From Microbacterium halimionae (GTDB lineage: Bacteria; Actinomycetota; Actinomycetes; Actinomycetales; Microbacteriaceae): a stretch of 64,000 nucleotides of DNA. Of the stretch, positions 41,895 to 49,861 are shown in pieces. The notes under the pieces were generated by a model. That model did not search any database. It saw only the letters and a program-made list of their open reading frames with translations, and was not told where the DNA came from. Within the stretch, counting starts at the first letter, position 1, and every line of letters starts with the position of its first letter. The stretch lies in NCBI RefSeq assembly GCF_011761265.1, contig NZ_JAAOZB010000002.1, positions 62,001 to 126,000 on the forward strand. The letters run 5' to 3'. The translations under genes were made by a program, and so were the position numbers.

Positions 41895-42767
41895 TCAGCT
41901 GGCGGTGCTGAGCTCTAAGAGCTTCGCTACGGCGCTCGCGCCCGCAATAAACCCCGGAAGATCGGGTTCGGTCAGGCGAGGCTGGAGCGCAACTGTTGTG
42001 GCTCCGGCATCCATGAGCTCTTTTACCCTTTCGGCCACCAACGTTGGAGAACCGATGGCGCTCACACGATGTTCAGGGGCCGTGGTCGGAGCAAATTCGA
42101 GTGCCATGTCGTCGTCGTGATCGCGAAACGACGCGAGCAAGAACACGACGATCGGGTGAGTATCCGCTCTCTCTCCAGCGGCGTCACGAACGATGCGTGC
42201 CGCGGGTCGTAGGCGTTCAGCGCTCCACCCAGACGGGATAATCGTGCCGTCAGCGAGAGCGCCCGCCCGCGCGAGCGTTTTCGGCCCCTCCGCTCCGGCA
42301 TACACGGGTGTCGGCTCTGCTGGCGGCCAGTCGAGGGCAACGTCGTCGAGGCGCACGTACCGACCGTCGATTGTGATTCTGTCGCCTGCTAAGAGCGAAC
42401 GAAGAGTGGGAAGGTATTCGTCCATGAGAGTGAGAAATGATGCGTGACGCGCACCCACCTGGGTCATCCAGCTCTGCACGCCGTGGCCGACGCCGCCGAT
42501 TACTCTGCCGGGGAAAAGCCGGTCGATTGTTGCGAGTTCCATTGCAGTAATCGCGACATTCCGAAGCGGCATGGGTAACACGCCGATCCCGACGCGCAGC
42601 TTCTCGGTGGAAGCAAGGACAGCGGATGCCGCGGCGATCCCACTCTCGCGAAAGCAGTCTTCCCACAGCCACAGTTCGGCAATGCCGGCTTTTTCGGCAT
42701 CTCGCGCGTAGTCGAGCATGCGCTCGGGCGGGAACGAAGGTTGAAAAATGACACCGAGTGAACGCAT
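41895..42767 (-). CDS. LLM-class flavin-dependent oxidoreductase
   Basis: 290-residue luciferase-like monooxygenase of the TIM-barrel class that uses FMN or F420 as hydride carrier. Typical elements: G-V-I-F-Q-P-S-F-P-P-E-R, E-L-W-L-W-E-D-C-F near strand 2, G-I-G-V-L-P-M-P-L-R-N at 60-70 and the G-A-E-G-P-K-T-L-A-R-A-G region. The cofactor and substrate cannot be read. Last member of a likely four-gene operon (chrB-like, YkvA, GNAT, this gene), nine bases after the GNAT stop; a TAGGGT six bases upstream may also give it its own start. Confidence 0.85.
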   Translation of the reverse strand: MRSLGVIFQPSFPPERMLDYARDAEKAGIAELWLWEDCFRESGIAAASAVLASTEKLRVGIGVLPMPLRNVAITAMELATIDRLFPGRVIGGVGHGVQSWMTQVGARHASFLTLMDEYLPTLRSLLAGDRITIDGRYVRLDDVALDWPPAEPTPVYAGAEGPKTLARAGALADGTIIPSGWSAERLRPAARIVRDAAGERADTHPIVVFLLASFRDHDDDMALEFAPTTAPEHRVSAIGSPTLVAERVKELMDAGATTVALQPRLTEPDLPGFIAGASAVAKLLELSTAS

Positions 42768-42776
42768 AGTGTCACC

Positions 42777-43370
42777 CTATTGGGAGGGCAGGACCTCGAG
42801 CGGTCTGGCAAGCACGAGGTCATTTTCGAGGCGCGAACCGACCTGAAACTGTTTGGTGCCGACAACCGAAAAACCCTGTTTCGCGTAGAACCGTTGCGCG
42901 CGGGCGTTCTCTTCATTGACGCCGAGCCACAGTGTGCGTGCACCCCGGGCGGATGCTTCGGCGACGCTTGCCGCAACGAGTTGTGCGGCAATTCCGGTGC
43001 CGTGCGTGGACGGCAAGGCGTAACACTTCGAGAGTTCGGCTGCTGGTCGCTCCGTCACGACGCGACGCACCTGGGCATCGGCTGGTTCGCCGAAAACAAG
43101 CATCGTGTAGCCGAGAAAGCTTCCGTGGTTGTCGCTGTCTTCATCCGACACGTCAACGAAGATGACACGGTCGGGGTCGTTGAGATGCTGCGTGAACGAC
43201 TTCTCACTCAAGTGCGCGGCGATGAACTCCCGCTGGTCGCTTTCGGTCGATCCCGGTGGGCACGCAAGGGGAAACGTCGCGGCAGCAAGAACGTGCAGGG
43301 CAGCTTCATCGCCGGAAAGAGCTCGTCGCATCACAGAGTCAATTGTGACGTGTGAACTCACGAGTTGCAT
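42777..43370 (-). CDS. GNAT-family N-acetyltransferase
   Basis: 197-residue acetyltransferase. The N-terminal A-A-T-F-P-L-A-C-P-P-G-S-T-E region and the acetyl-CoA motif (H-G-T-G-I-A-A-Q-L-V) followed by L-W-L-G-V-N-E-E-N-A-R-A-Q-R-F-Y and G-F-S-V-V-G are classical. ATG 43370 starts two bases after the YkvA gene; ATG 43331 would shorten it by 13 residues and is possible. Substrate unknown. Cotranscribed with its neighbours. Confidence 0.82.
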   Translation of the reverse strand: MQLVSSHVTIDSVMRRALSGDEAALHVLAAATFPLACPPGSTESDQREFIAAHLSEKSFTQHLNDPDRVIFVDVSDEDSDNHGSFLGYTMLVFGEPADAQVRRVVTERPAAELSKCYALPSTHGTGIAAQLVAASVAEASARGARTLWLGVNEENARAQRFYAKQGFSVVGTKQFQVGSRLENDLVLARPLEVLPSQ

Positions 43371-43372
43371 TG

Positions 43373-43789
43373 CTACGAGCGCGCGATCGTCAGGTTGAGC
43401 AGGCTTTGGAGGCCCTCGTTGCTTCCACGCCAGTTTCTGGCGATGGCTGCAGTCCCAGAACGGCGGATCGCGAACCGCAGCACGAGAGCGACTATGAGGA
43501 TGTCGTCGGCTATCCCCAGCACCGGGATCACATCGGGAATCAGGTCGATCGGGAGCACCAGATATCCCAGGAGACAGATCAACGACCAGCGCACGGAACG
43601 CGGGACTGTGTGATCTCGCAGGAGGGCGCGCACAAGGTGGATGACGTCGGGGATGAGGCGCATTGCCTCACGCCAATTGACCGATCTGCCCACTCGACGC
43701 TGCTGGGCCCAGAGCACCGAAACAAGCACGCACCAGAACAGCAGTGCACCGCCAGCTACGGCGAGCACTGGTGTCCACCATTCGCTCAT
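43373..43789 (-). CDS. YkvA/DUF1232 membrane protein
   Basis: 138-residue protein with an N-terminal transmembrane helix (about 7-27) and the DUF1232 motif at about 72-100 (L-L-G-Y-L-V-L-P-I-D-L-I-P-D-V-I-P plus G-I-A-D-D), the family hallmark. DUF1232 proteins have no established biochemical function. It starts ten bases after the ChrB-like stop and ends two bases before the GNAT start, so it is part of the same operon. Confidence 0.85.
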   Translation of the reverse strand: MSEWWTPVLAVAGGALLFWCVLVSVLWAQQRRVGRSVNWREAMRLIPDVIHLVRALLRDHTVPRSVRWSLICLLGYLVLPIDLIPDVIPVLGIADDILIVALVLRFAIRRSGTAAIARNWRGSNEGLQSLLNLTIARS

Positions 43790-43799
43790 CGTCGAAACG

Positions 43800-44357
43800 T
43801 CAACTCTCGACCGACGGATCCGCCGGGAGGTTCACCTCGTATACGCGCTCGGAATAAGTCGCGAGTTTCTCGGCACTGACGCCCAACCTGGTGGTCGCCA
43901 CCTGGGCTTCAGGTTGCCCGAATGCATCGCGGCGAAGTAGATCGCGATGCCAGCGCCGCAGTCGGTCGAGGCTCTGTTCCTCTTCCTCGAGCTCACCGAA
44001 GGTGAACTTTTCCTTCGCAAACTCTCGATCGATCTCGGCATCGAACTTTCCGCAGTCCGCGACGAACTCATTCCACTCATCGATCCGGGCGCTCGTGAAT
44101 GCGTCACGAAGTGTTTCAGTATCCGTCTCTGCTTGACCGTGCGCGACGAACACGGAGAGGCTACCGTCTCCGCGCTCGGCTAGTTCGCGCACGGCCGAGA
44201 TGCCCTCAGCGAAGGCCGGTAGGTCAGGCGCTGCCCACACGCCGGCGGCCGCCGGCACGGCGCCGAGCCGACGCAGCTCTCTCCAGACCGCGACGCGGTG
44301 GCGAGACGGTTGAACGGGGACCTTCGGAATAATGAGAAGCCAAGGTGTAGTGGTCAC
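43800..44357 (-). CDS. ChrB-like protein (chromate-resistance regulator type)
   Basis: 185-residue protein whose start (P-W-L-L-I-I-P-K-V-P-V-Q-P-S-R-H-R-V-A-V-W-R-E-L-R-R-L-G-A) and following V-W-A-A-P-D-L segment match the N-terminal domain of ChrB proteins, which in other bacteria regulate the chromate efflux gene chrA. The acidic coiled-coil-like region (F-G-E-L-E-E-E-E-Q-S-L-D-R-L) is also typical. No chrA is present in the window. GTG 44357 is chosen over the longer frame because TACATT sits exactly six bases upstream and overlaps a 16-base palindrome, likely its own operator. Heads a four-gene operon. Confidence 0.78.
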   Translation of the reverse strand: MTTTPWLLIIPKVPVQPSRHRVAVWRELRRLGAVPAAAGVWAAPDLPAFAEGISAVRELAERGDGSLSVFVAHGQAETDTETLRDAFTSARIDEWNEFVADCGKFDAEIDREFAKEKFTFGELEEEEQSLDRLRRWHRDLLRRDAFGQPEAQVATTRLGVSAEKLATYSERVYEVNLPADPSVES

Positions 44358-44381
44358 GAGTAAAATGTAACACGCGTTACA
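44358..44381 (-). promoter_or_regulatory. Leaderless promoter with palindromic operator before the chrB-like gene
   Basis: TGTAAC (44366-44371) and GTTACA (44376-44381) form a perfect inverted repeat around four bases. On the - strand the -10 TACATT (44369-44364) overlaps one arm and lies six bases before GTG 44357. A bound repressor would block the polymerase; the ChrB-like product itself is the obvious candidate. Confidence 0.6.
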
Positions 44382-44413
44382 AACGTCCGGTGCGGCCGTT
44401 CGTGGGATGAAAT

Positions 44414-45925
44414 TCAGCTCAGTCGCCGCAGCAGGATCACGCCATCTTCGTGCCACACATCTGTGGTCGTTGTTCGTTGTCGTGTCTCGGTGAGGACAGC
44501 CTCCCAGCGCGCGGGATCGAGCGCGAGCATCCGCACCTCATCCGCCGGCGCCACGAACATGTCGGCATGATGGTGCGCACCGCCCGATCCTGGCGGCGGC
44601 GCGGCGTGCGACACGATGAGGAGATGTCCGCCCACAGCAACTCGCTCCGCGGCCTGCCGGAGCGCCGCAATGCGATCGAGCGCCACCGGTGAATGCAGAA
44701 AGCTCGTTGTGACCAAATCGAAGACCTGATCGCTTCGCCAGGTCGAGAGGTCCGCCAAGACGAACCGTGCCCGATCGATGCCGAGCGACGACGTTGCGGT
44801 AGTTGCCCGCGCGATAGCGGTCGGCGAGATGTCGAGGCCGGTGGCATCCCACCCGTTTTGAGCGAGCCACACTGTATCGGCCCCCTCGCCACACCCGAGA
44901 TCGAGGGCGGTGCCAGGGTTCAAGTCCGAAACGACGTCAACCATTGTGGAATTCGGATGCCCCGACCACACGCGCTCCGAACCGGCATAGCGCTCTTCCC
45001 AAAAGGTGGCAGCTTCCGTGTCTTCCTGCACCAATATCGCGTTGACCGCGGCGCCAACGCCCGCGGCGGCACCCATCGCCATCGGTACAGTGGCACGCGG
45101 GTCGACAACGTTGCCCGCAGCGAAGATTCGCCGGTGGCTCGTGGTGCCCATGGCATCCGTTGTCAAGAAACTGCCAACGGCTGAATCGGTGCGCGAAAGT
45201 CCGAGATGCGCAACGAAGCTATCGATCGGTCGCGGGGTCGACCCGACGAACAGCGCGTCGAGTGACACTTTCGTGCCTGACTCCAGGCGCACTCCGCTGA
45301 CAGAGCCGCTCTCGCCGAAGACCTCGACGACACGTTCGTCGACGATTTCGACTCCGCGCGCGCGCAATCGATGTGCTGCCGCTTTATCGATGCCGCCGAT
45401 CAGCCCTGTGAAGACGGTTTCGGTAGGGCTCCACTGCCTCACCAGTTCAGCCTGGTGGAGAGCGAGGGGAGATGTGAGCAGCACCCCGAGTCGTCCGTCG
45501 CGTACTTCCCAACCGTGACAGTACGGGCAGTGCAGCACGCCCTTGCCCCACCGCTCGGTGAGCCCTGCAACGTCTGGCAGTTCGTCGACCAGCCCCGTGG
45601 CGATGATCACGCTGCGGGCTGTGGTGCTAGCGCCGCGGTCGTATGTAACGGTCACGGATGCCTCGCCGGTATCGACTCGCGAAACCTCGCCCGACACCAC
45701 CTCGACGCCGTACTGGGCGACTTCGGCGCGTCCGCGTGCGATGAACTCGGCGGGGGAGATGCCGTCGTGGCCGAGAACGCCGTGCATGTGACCTGCGAAG
45801 CGATTGCGAGGAGTGCCGGAGTCGATGACGAGAGTGCGCCGACGTGCTCGTCCGAGCATGAGCGCTGCACTGAGTCCGGCGGTGCCACCGCCGATGATGA
45901 TTGTGTCCCAGGATGTGTTTTCCAT
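44414..45925 (-). CDS. Thioredoxin-reductase-like oxidoreductase fused to a SAM methyltransferase
   Basis: 503-residue fusion. Residues 1 to about 303 are a low-molecular-weight thioredoxin-reductase fold: FAD-binding G-G-G-T-A-G at 12-17, redox pair C133-P-Y-C136 in a C-P-Y-C-H-G-W-E context like dithiol oxidases such as GliT/HlmI, and the closing A-A-G-N-V-V-D. The expected NADPH loop (G-x-G-x-x-A) reads L-T-S-P-L-A at about 150-155, so pyridine-nucleotide binding may be weak or lost. Residues about 306-503 are a class I methyltransferase with motif I L-D-L-G-C-G-E-G at 341-348. ATG 45925 has GAGGG upstream. Divergent from an XRE-cupin regulator. Thiol oxidation and S-methylation of one substrate is an attractive inference. 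Confidence 0.85.
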   Translation of the reverse strand: MENTSWDTIIIGGGTAGLSAALMLGRARRRTLVIDSGTPRNRFAGHMHGVLGHDGISPAEFIARGRAEVAQYGVEVVSGEVSRVDTGEASVTVTYDRGASTTARSVIIATGLVDELPDVAGLTERWGKGVLHCPYCHGWEVRDGRLGVLLTSPLALHQAELVRQWSPTETVFTGLIGGIDKAAAHRLRARGVEIVDERVVEVFGESGSVSGVRLESGTKVSLDALFVGSTPRPIDSFVAHLGLSRTDSAVGSFLTTDAMGTTSHRRIFAAGNVVDPRATVPMAMGAAAGVGAAVNAILVQEDTEAATFWEERYAGSERVWSGHPNSTMVDVVSDLNPGTALDLGCGEGADTVWLAQNGWDATGLDISPTAIARATTATSSLGIDRARFVLADLSTWRSDQVFDLVTTSFLHSPVALDRIAALRQAAERVAVGGHLLIVSHAAPPPGSGGAHHHADMFVAPADEVRMLALDPARWEAVLTETRQRTTTTDVWHEDGVILLRRLS

Positions 45926-45954
45926 ACCCTCAGCATCTGCGCCAGGGTAGAATA

Positions 45955-45975
45955 TTGGCAAGTAGATTTGCCGAA
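45955..45975. promoter_or_regulatory. Candidate operator between the fusion gene and the XRE regulator
   Basis: Inverted repeat with arms TTGGCAA (45955-45961) and TTGCCGAA (45968-45975) around six bases, just after a TAGAAT at 45948-45953 that could be the regulator's -10. It lies in the middle of the 67-base divergent gap and may be the autoregulatory site of the XRE-cupin protein. Confidence 0.45.
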
Positions 45976-45992
45976 ATAGCAAGGAGCGGCGG

Positions 45993-46547
45993 GTGACTGG
46001 AGAACTCAATCTGGTGGGGCCACGCCTTCGTGCCGCTCGCCGCGCCCACGATCTGACCCTCGAGGAGCTTGCCGAGCGAACCGGTATGTCGGTGAGTACC
46101 CTGTCGCGGTTGGAATCGGGAAAACGCCAGGCAACCCTCGAATTGCTCGTTCCCCTGACAAGGCACCTCGGCATCCGTCTTGACGATCTCGTGCGCGCTG
46201 AAACTCCTGATCCGCGCATCCGGCGCGCGGTCATCAGGCGACATGGCATGGTCATTGCACCGCTCGCGTCGGAGGGCGCACCGGTGCATACCGACAAGAT
46301 CACCTACCTACCTGGGCGAGAAATGCCTGAGCCGCGCACGCACGACGGCTACGAATGGTTGTACGTGCTCAGCGGCAAACTTCGCTTGCGGCTCGGCGAG
46401 CAAGATCTTGTGCTGACCCGCGGCGAAGCTGCCGAGTTCGATACGCGCACACCGCACGCGATGACGTGTGCGGGCTCTCGGCCAACTCAGGTGCTGAGCA
46501 TCTTCAACGAGTCAGGTGCACGCATGCACGTGCACGGCGCCGACTGA
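45993..46547 (+). CDS. XRE-family regulator with C-terminal cupin domain
   Basis: 184-residue transcription factor. Residues about 8-65 are a Cro/CI-type helix-turn-helix (L-R-A-A-R-R-A-H-D-L-T-L-E-E-L-A-E-R-T-G-M-S-V-S-T-L-S-R-L-E-S-G-K-R). Residues about 105-178 form a cupin barrel (Y-E-W-L-Y-V-L-S-G-K-L-R-L, then D-T-R-T-P-H-A). GTG 45993 has AAGGAG six bases away. It almost certainly controls the divergent reductase-methyltransferase. The effector that the cupin binds is unknown. Its end is one base from the convergent Ntn-hydrolase gene. Confidence 0.92.
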   Translation: MTGELNLVGPRLRAARRAHDLTLEELAERTGMSVSTLSRLESGKRQATLELLVPLTRHLGIRLDDLVRAETPDPRIRRAVIRRHGMVIAPLASEGAPVHTDKITYLPGREMPEPRTHDGYEWLYVLSGKLRLRLGEQDLVLTRGEAAEFDTRTPHAMTCAGSRPTQVLSIFNESGARMHVHGAD

Positions 46548-46548
46548 C

Positions 46549-47490
46549 TCAGTAAGCGAGTTCCGCTGGCGCGAGGTGTGACGTCTGGTTTCCGACGAGG
46601 GTGAGCTCGCGTGGGTCGAGCTTGCGGACCTCTTGGCTATCGGCGAGCTCGTCGAGTTCGATCCAGAAGATATTAGGGCTTCGCGTCGATCCGAAGTAAT
46701 AGATGCGGTTGGTGAGGTCGGCGCCAGCTCGCCACCACGTGGGGTAGACATCGCCGGTGGAGTACGGCGCACCGTACGGCACCGACACGTTCGCGATCAG
46801 CTGGAAGACGCCGGCGACGGCCTCTTCGGTGTTTTCAGGCTCGGGCAGGTAGTTCAAAAAGTACGCGGCGCGTACGAAACGGTCGGCCGAGGTGATGTCG
46901 CCGGGCGGGGGCAGCTCGCCCCCGAACGGTCGGTACTGCGTGAGATTTTCGAGCTGCTCATCGAGTGTGGGCGAGTTCGCCATCACCGTGTACTGCGGCC
47001 CGTGGTGCACCACGAGTGTGCCGTCGAGGGGCTCGATGATCGCGGAGTCGCCCGAGGCATCCTCGATCGCGATGTGTACACCGAGTTCCATGCCGCGAAA
47101 CAGCGGAGACGTGATGCGCACACGGTCGATGTCTGCCACTGCCTCCGCGACGGTGCGGTAGTTATCGAGGAGGTACTGCACCCACATCGCGTTGGCGACG
47201 GAGGGCCGCCCGTCATTCTCGGGGAACGACACATCTTCGGGGTCTAGGTACAGAGCGTGCGCGCCGAAACCGTTCTCGTTGAGCCCATCGACAGTGCCCA
47301 TGCTCCACATGCTGGTCGCGACGCTCGCGTAGCGAGACGTCCACGAATGGGATGCCTCATCGCCATGACCGTTGCGGGTGGTGCCTCGCGGCACGAACCA
47401 CAGTTCCGGTTCGTCGCTGACGGCCCAGTCCATGCATCGCGTCACGGTTTTTGCGACGGCGTTGTCATTCCAGAAGATGCGAGTGCACAT
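46549..47490 (-). CDS. Linear amide C-N hydrolase (choloylglycine-hydrolase family)
   Basis: 313-residue N-terminal-nucleophile hydrolase. With start ATG 47490 the protein begins M-C-T-R, so removal of methionine exposes the catalytic Cys2; this is the family rule and decides the start (an upstream ATG-like start at 47511 would bury the cysteine). D-W-A at 21-23, the G-L-N-E-N-G-F region, the A-N-S-P-T-L-D-E-Q segment and the closing R-x-Y-Y region match bile-salt hydrolase/penicillin V acylase relatives. It may cleave N-acyl amides, penicillin V or N-acyl homoserine lactones. TACGCT lies seven bases upstream, a leaderless layout. Confidence 0.87.
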   Translation of the reverse strand: MCTRIFWNDNAVAKTVTRCMDWAVSDEPELWFVPRGTTRNGHGDEASHSWTSRYASVATSMWSMGTVDGLNENGFGAHALYLDPEDVSFPENDGRPSVANAMWVQYLLDNYRTVAEAVADIDRVRITSPLFRGMELGVHIAIEDASGDSAIIEPLDGTLVVHHGPQYTVMANSPTLDEQLENLTQYRPFGGELPPPGDITSADRFVRAAYFLNYLPEPENTEEAVAGVFQLIANVSVPYGAPYSTGDVYPTWWRAGADLTNRIYYFGSTRSPNIFWIELDELADSQEVRKLDPRELTLVGNQTSHLAPAELAY

Positions 47491-47503
47491 ATCGGTGAGC
47501 GTA
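47491..47503 (-). promoter_or_regulatory. Candidate -10 box for the C-N hydrolase gene
   Basis: TACGCT (47503-47498 on the - strand), seven bases, then ATG 47490. Confidence 0.4.
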
Positions 47504-47532
47504 GCGGACACCCCGCAATCGGCTGCTCTTGG

Positions 47533-48642
47533 CTACAGGCTCGGGTAAACCTCGAAGCTTGCGCCATCGGTCAGCAAGACCGAGAGGCCAACTTCGAACG
47601 GCACAGCGGAGCCGTCGGCGGGTACAACATCGACCGTGTCCCAGCCGCCTCCGATGATGGCTCCAGCGGCGTCGCGAGCAATGACGGTGAGGTACACATC
47701 GGAAAGCTCCTCGCCGAATGTGCTGGTTACCATCCCGCTCGTGTAGGAGACATATTCATCTGACGATGCAGTCACATCTTTGACGGCAATGGTGCCGGTT
47801 TCGTCGGCGGGCGAAAGCGCTGCCAGGTTCGCGTCCGGCAGTGCGATCTCGATCTCGGCGATTTCGTTCGTGCCGATGTCGGTGAATGCGCCGAAGACGG
47901 CGTTTTTGCCCGCGAGCAACGTCGGGTACTCAGTGGCGGAATCGATCACTACTCCCGACGCGTCGAGGGCGGTGATTTCAATTGCTTCGTACGCGAAAAT
48001 GTAATCCTCATTCGGGTTGTCGAGGATGACGGCGTACCACCAGAGGTCTTCCGAGTATTCGACCTGGGCAAATGCGCTTTCGGTGACCTCGACCGGGAGC
48101 GCCTCCGTGGTGCTGTCGTCGGCGTACGGAGCATCGCCCTCGAGCTCAGTTGCGTAATCGTCGAGGAGTCCGTCATAGGCTGCGCCGCTGATCAAACCGA
48201 ACGAAACGAAGGTCATGATGATCGAGAGAATCCAGCCAACGACCGACACCACGATCGCGGCGATGCTGAAGCCGTTGCCGCCCTGGTTCTTCTTGATCAG
48301 TGCGATCAAGCCCATGATGAAGCCCGCAAGCAGAAACAGCCCCGAGAACCACGTGACGAAGGGGATCGCGGCAAAGATAAGACCGATACCGGCCGCGACG
48401 AGAGCAAAGATTGCGAGCTTGGAGGAACGGGTCGCGGACGGAGGTACGGGTGCGGGTGCGACACCCGCGGGCGGCGCGGGATAAGCGGGCAAGCGCGGAT
48501 CTCCCGCTGGCGGCGCGCTGTAAGGGGGTGCCGGAGGAGCCGGTGGCAACGGGGGTGCAGCAGGCGCAGCAGATGTCTGCTGTTCCGGCTGTTCCGGCTG
48601 TTCCGGCTGCTCGGGGTTTTCCGGGGGAGTAGGGGTAGACAC
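47533..48642 (-). CDS. Proline-rich membrane protein with extracellular domain (DUF4190-like)
   Basis: 369-residue protein. The first 70 residues are low-complexity Pro/Ala/Glu, starting with a P-E-Q tandem repeat. Two to three hydrophobic helices (about 73-150) resemble DUF4190 (I-A-A-I-V-V-S-V-V-G-W-I-L-S). The C-terminal 200 residues form an acidic beta-rich domain, probably extracellular, that resembles FxLYD-type domains. No catalytic motif. GTG 48642 has AAGGAG and a good promoter upstream. Function unknown; such proteins are common envelope components in actinobacteria. Confidence 0.72.
   Translation of the reverse strand: MSTPTPPENPEQPEQPEQPEQQTSAAPAAPPLPPAPPAPPYSAPPAGDPRLPAYPAPPAGVAPAPVPPSATRSSKLAIFALVAAGIGLIFAAIPFVTWFSGLFLLAGFIMGLIALIKKNQGGNGFSIAAIVVSVVGWILSIIMTFVSFGLISGAAYDGLLDDYATELEGDAPYADDSTTEALPVEVTESAFAQVEYSEDLWWYAVILDNPNEDYIFAYEAIEITALDASGVVIDSATEYPTLLAGKNAVFGAFTDIGTNEIAEIEIALPDANLAALSPADETGTIAVKDVTASSDEYVSYTSGMVTSTFGEELSDVYLTVIARDAAGAIIGGGWDTVDVVPADGSAVPFEVGLSVLLTDGASFEVYPSL
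48582..48608. repeat. Three tandem 9-base units encoding Pro-Glu-Gln repeats
   Basis: GTTCCGGCT is repeated exactly three times within the N-terminal coding part of the proline-rich membrane protein. Nine-base units keep the frame, so copy number can change without a frameshift. Confidence 0.7.
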
Positions 48643-48655
48643 TCGGGCTCCTTGA

Positions 48656-48683
48656 AGTATGAATCGGACGCACCGGGTGACAA
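48656..48683 (-). promoter_or_regulatory. Promoter of the proline-rich membrane-protein gene
   Basis: On the - strand TTGTCA (48683-48678), 16 bases, then CATACT (48661-48656), followed by AAGGAG and GTG 48642. One of the few conventional promoters with a leader in the window. Confidence 0.5.
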
Positions 48684-48798
48684 GCGCGACTACAAGCGCG
48701 AGACGCGAGGGAAATACTTTTAGCCGCGTTGAAGAGCGCGGCCAAGCACCCCCTTGCCGGCTATGAAAATGCTATCTGATACCGATGGCACGACAGTG

Positions 48799-49167
48799 TC
48801 AGAACGCGTCCGGCTGTTGAGGCGCACCTTTCGTTTTCGGCAGGGTGTCGAGGACGCGGTCGTAGGAGTTGGCGATGAGGTCTTCGACAAGCAGCGCGGG
48901 CACACTGTCGATCAGCTGAATCGTCACCCAGTGGCGTTTATTCATGTGGTAGCCCGGTGTGATCTCGGCATACTCGTGAACTAGCGCTTCGCAGTGCGGG
49001 GGTGCCGCCTTCAGCGTGATCGCGGTGGGCGACTGGTTCATCCGGATCGCGGCGAACATCTTGCCGCGCACTTTGAAGACGGCCGTCTCTTCGCCGAACG
49101 GGTATTCCTCGACTGCCTGAGGCAGCTCGAGACATACTTCGCGTGCGCGATCACGGATGCTTTCCAT
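48799..49167 (-). CDS. MmcQ/YjbR-family DNA-binding-like protein
   Basis: 122-residue single-domain protein of the MmcQ/YjbR family: L-P-x-A-V-E-E-Y-P-F-G, F-K-V-R-G-K-M-F-A-A-I, H-E-Y-A-E-I-T-P-G-Y-H-M-N-K-R-H-W-V-T-I-Q-L, and D-L-I-A-N-S-Y-D-R-V at the end. The fold is a CyaY-like alpha-beta sandwich, suggested to bind DNA. Function not established. 13 bases after the response regulator on the same strand, so possibly cotranscribed. Confidence 0.87.
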   Translation of the reverse strand: MESIRDRAREVCLELPQAVEEYPFGEETAVFKVRGKMFAAIRMNQSPTAITLKAAPPHCEALVHEYAEITPGYHMNKRHWVTIQLIDSVPALLVEDLIANSYDRVLDTLPKTKGAPQQPDAF

Positions 49168-49180
49168 GATCTCGATCTTG

Positions 49181-49861
49181 TCAGCTCGCGGGGCCTGCGG
49201 GTGGTGTCGGCGGACTGTGAGTGAGGTAGTGGATCACGGCACGAACCCGCCGGTGGTCATCGGCATCTACCGGGAGGTCGAGTGCGTCGTAGATGCGCGA
49301 CGTGTGCTGAACTATCGCTTTTTCGGAAAGCCCCAGTTCACCCGCTATCCAGCCGTTACTGCGCCCTTCGGCCATGTATCCGAGCACTTCGTCTTGGCGT
49401 GGTGTGAGTGCGCCGATCCCGCCTCCGAGCATGCGAGCTCGTGACATGAGAATTTCGACGACGTCGGGGTCGAGTGCTGTCCCGCCGCTAGCGACGCGGC
49501 GCAGGTCTTGAGTGAAAGTGCGTACGTCGGCGATGCGCTGTTTGAGTAAATAGCCCACGTGCCCACTACCGTCGCCGATGAGTTCGACAGCGTATCGGCG
49601 CTGCACATGTTGAGAGAGCACGACCACCGCTGTTTCAGAGTGATGCTTGCGGATGCGCACGGCCGCGGCGAGACCTTCATCGGTGAAGGTTGGCGGCATC
49701 CGGATATCCGTCACGACGAGGTCAGGTGCGTGCTGTATGACGGCATCTTCGAGCGTGCCGGCGTCTCCGACAGCCGCGACTACTTCGAAGTCTGCTTGTT
49801 CGAGTACCAAGGCGAGGCCCTGCCGCAGAAGCGCTTCGTCTTCGCCGATCACTACCCGCAT
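49181..49861 (-). CDS. NarL/LuxR-family response regulator
   Basis: 226-residue regulator with an N-terminal receiver domain (acidic E7-D8-E9, phosphoacceptor D52 in V-T-D-I-R-M-P, and the K in L-L-K-Q) and a C-terminal LuxR-type helix-turn-helix at about 150-200 (L-T-P-R-Q-D-E-V-L-G-Y-M-A-E-G-R-S-N-G-W-I-A). The start overlaps the histidine-kinase stop by ten bases, so the pair is coupled. Targets could include the serine-hydrolase lipoprotein gene across the divergent gap. Confidence 0.93.
   Translation of the reverse strand: MRVVIGEDEALLRQGLALVLEQADFEVVAAVGDAGTLEDAVIQHAPDLVVTDIRMPPTFTDEGLAAAVRIRKHHSETAVVVLSQHVQRRYAVELIGDGSGHVGYLLKQRIADVRTFTQDLRRVASGGTALDPDVVEILMSRARMLGGGIGALTPRQDEVLGYMAEGRSNGWIAGELGLSEKAIVQHTSRIYDALDLPVDADDHRRVRAVIHYLTHSPPTPPAGPAS

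Noticed and set aside
46050..46303. Upstream extension of the reductase-methyltransferase gene into the XRE gene
   Set aside because: The added residues are Ser/Arg-rich and antisense to the XRE helix-turn-helix; ATG 45925 has a proper ribosome site and begins the FAD-binding fold.
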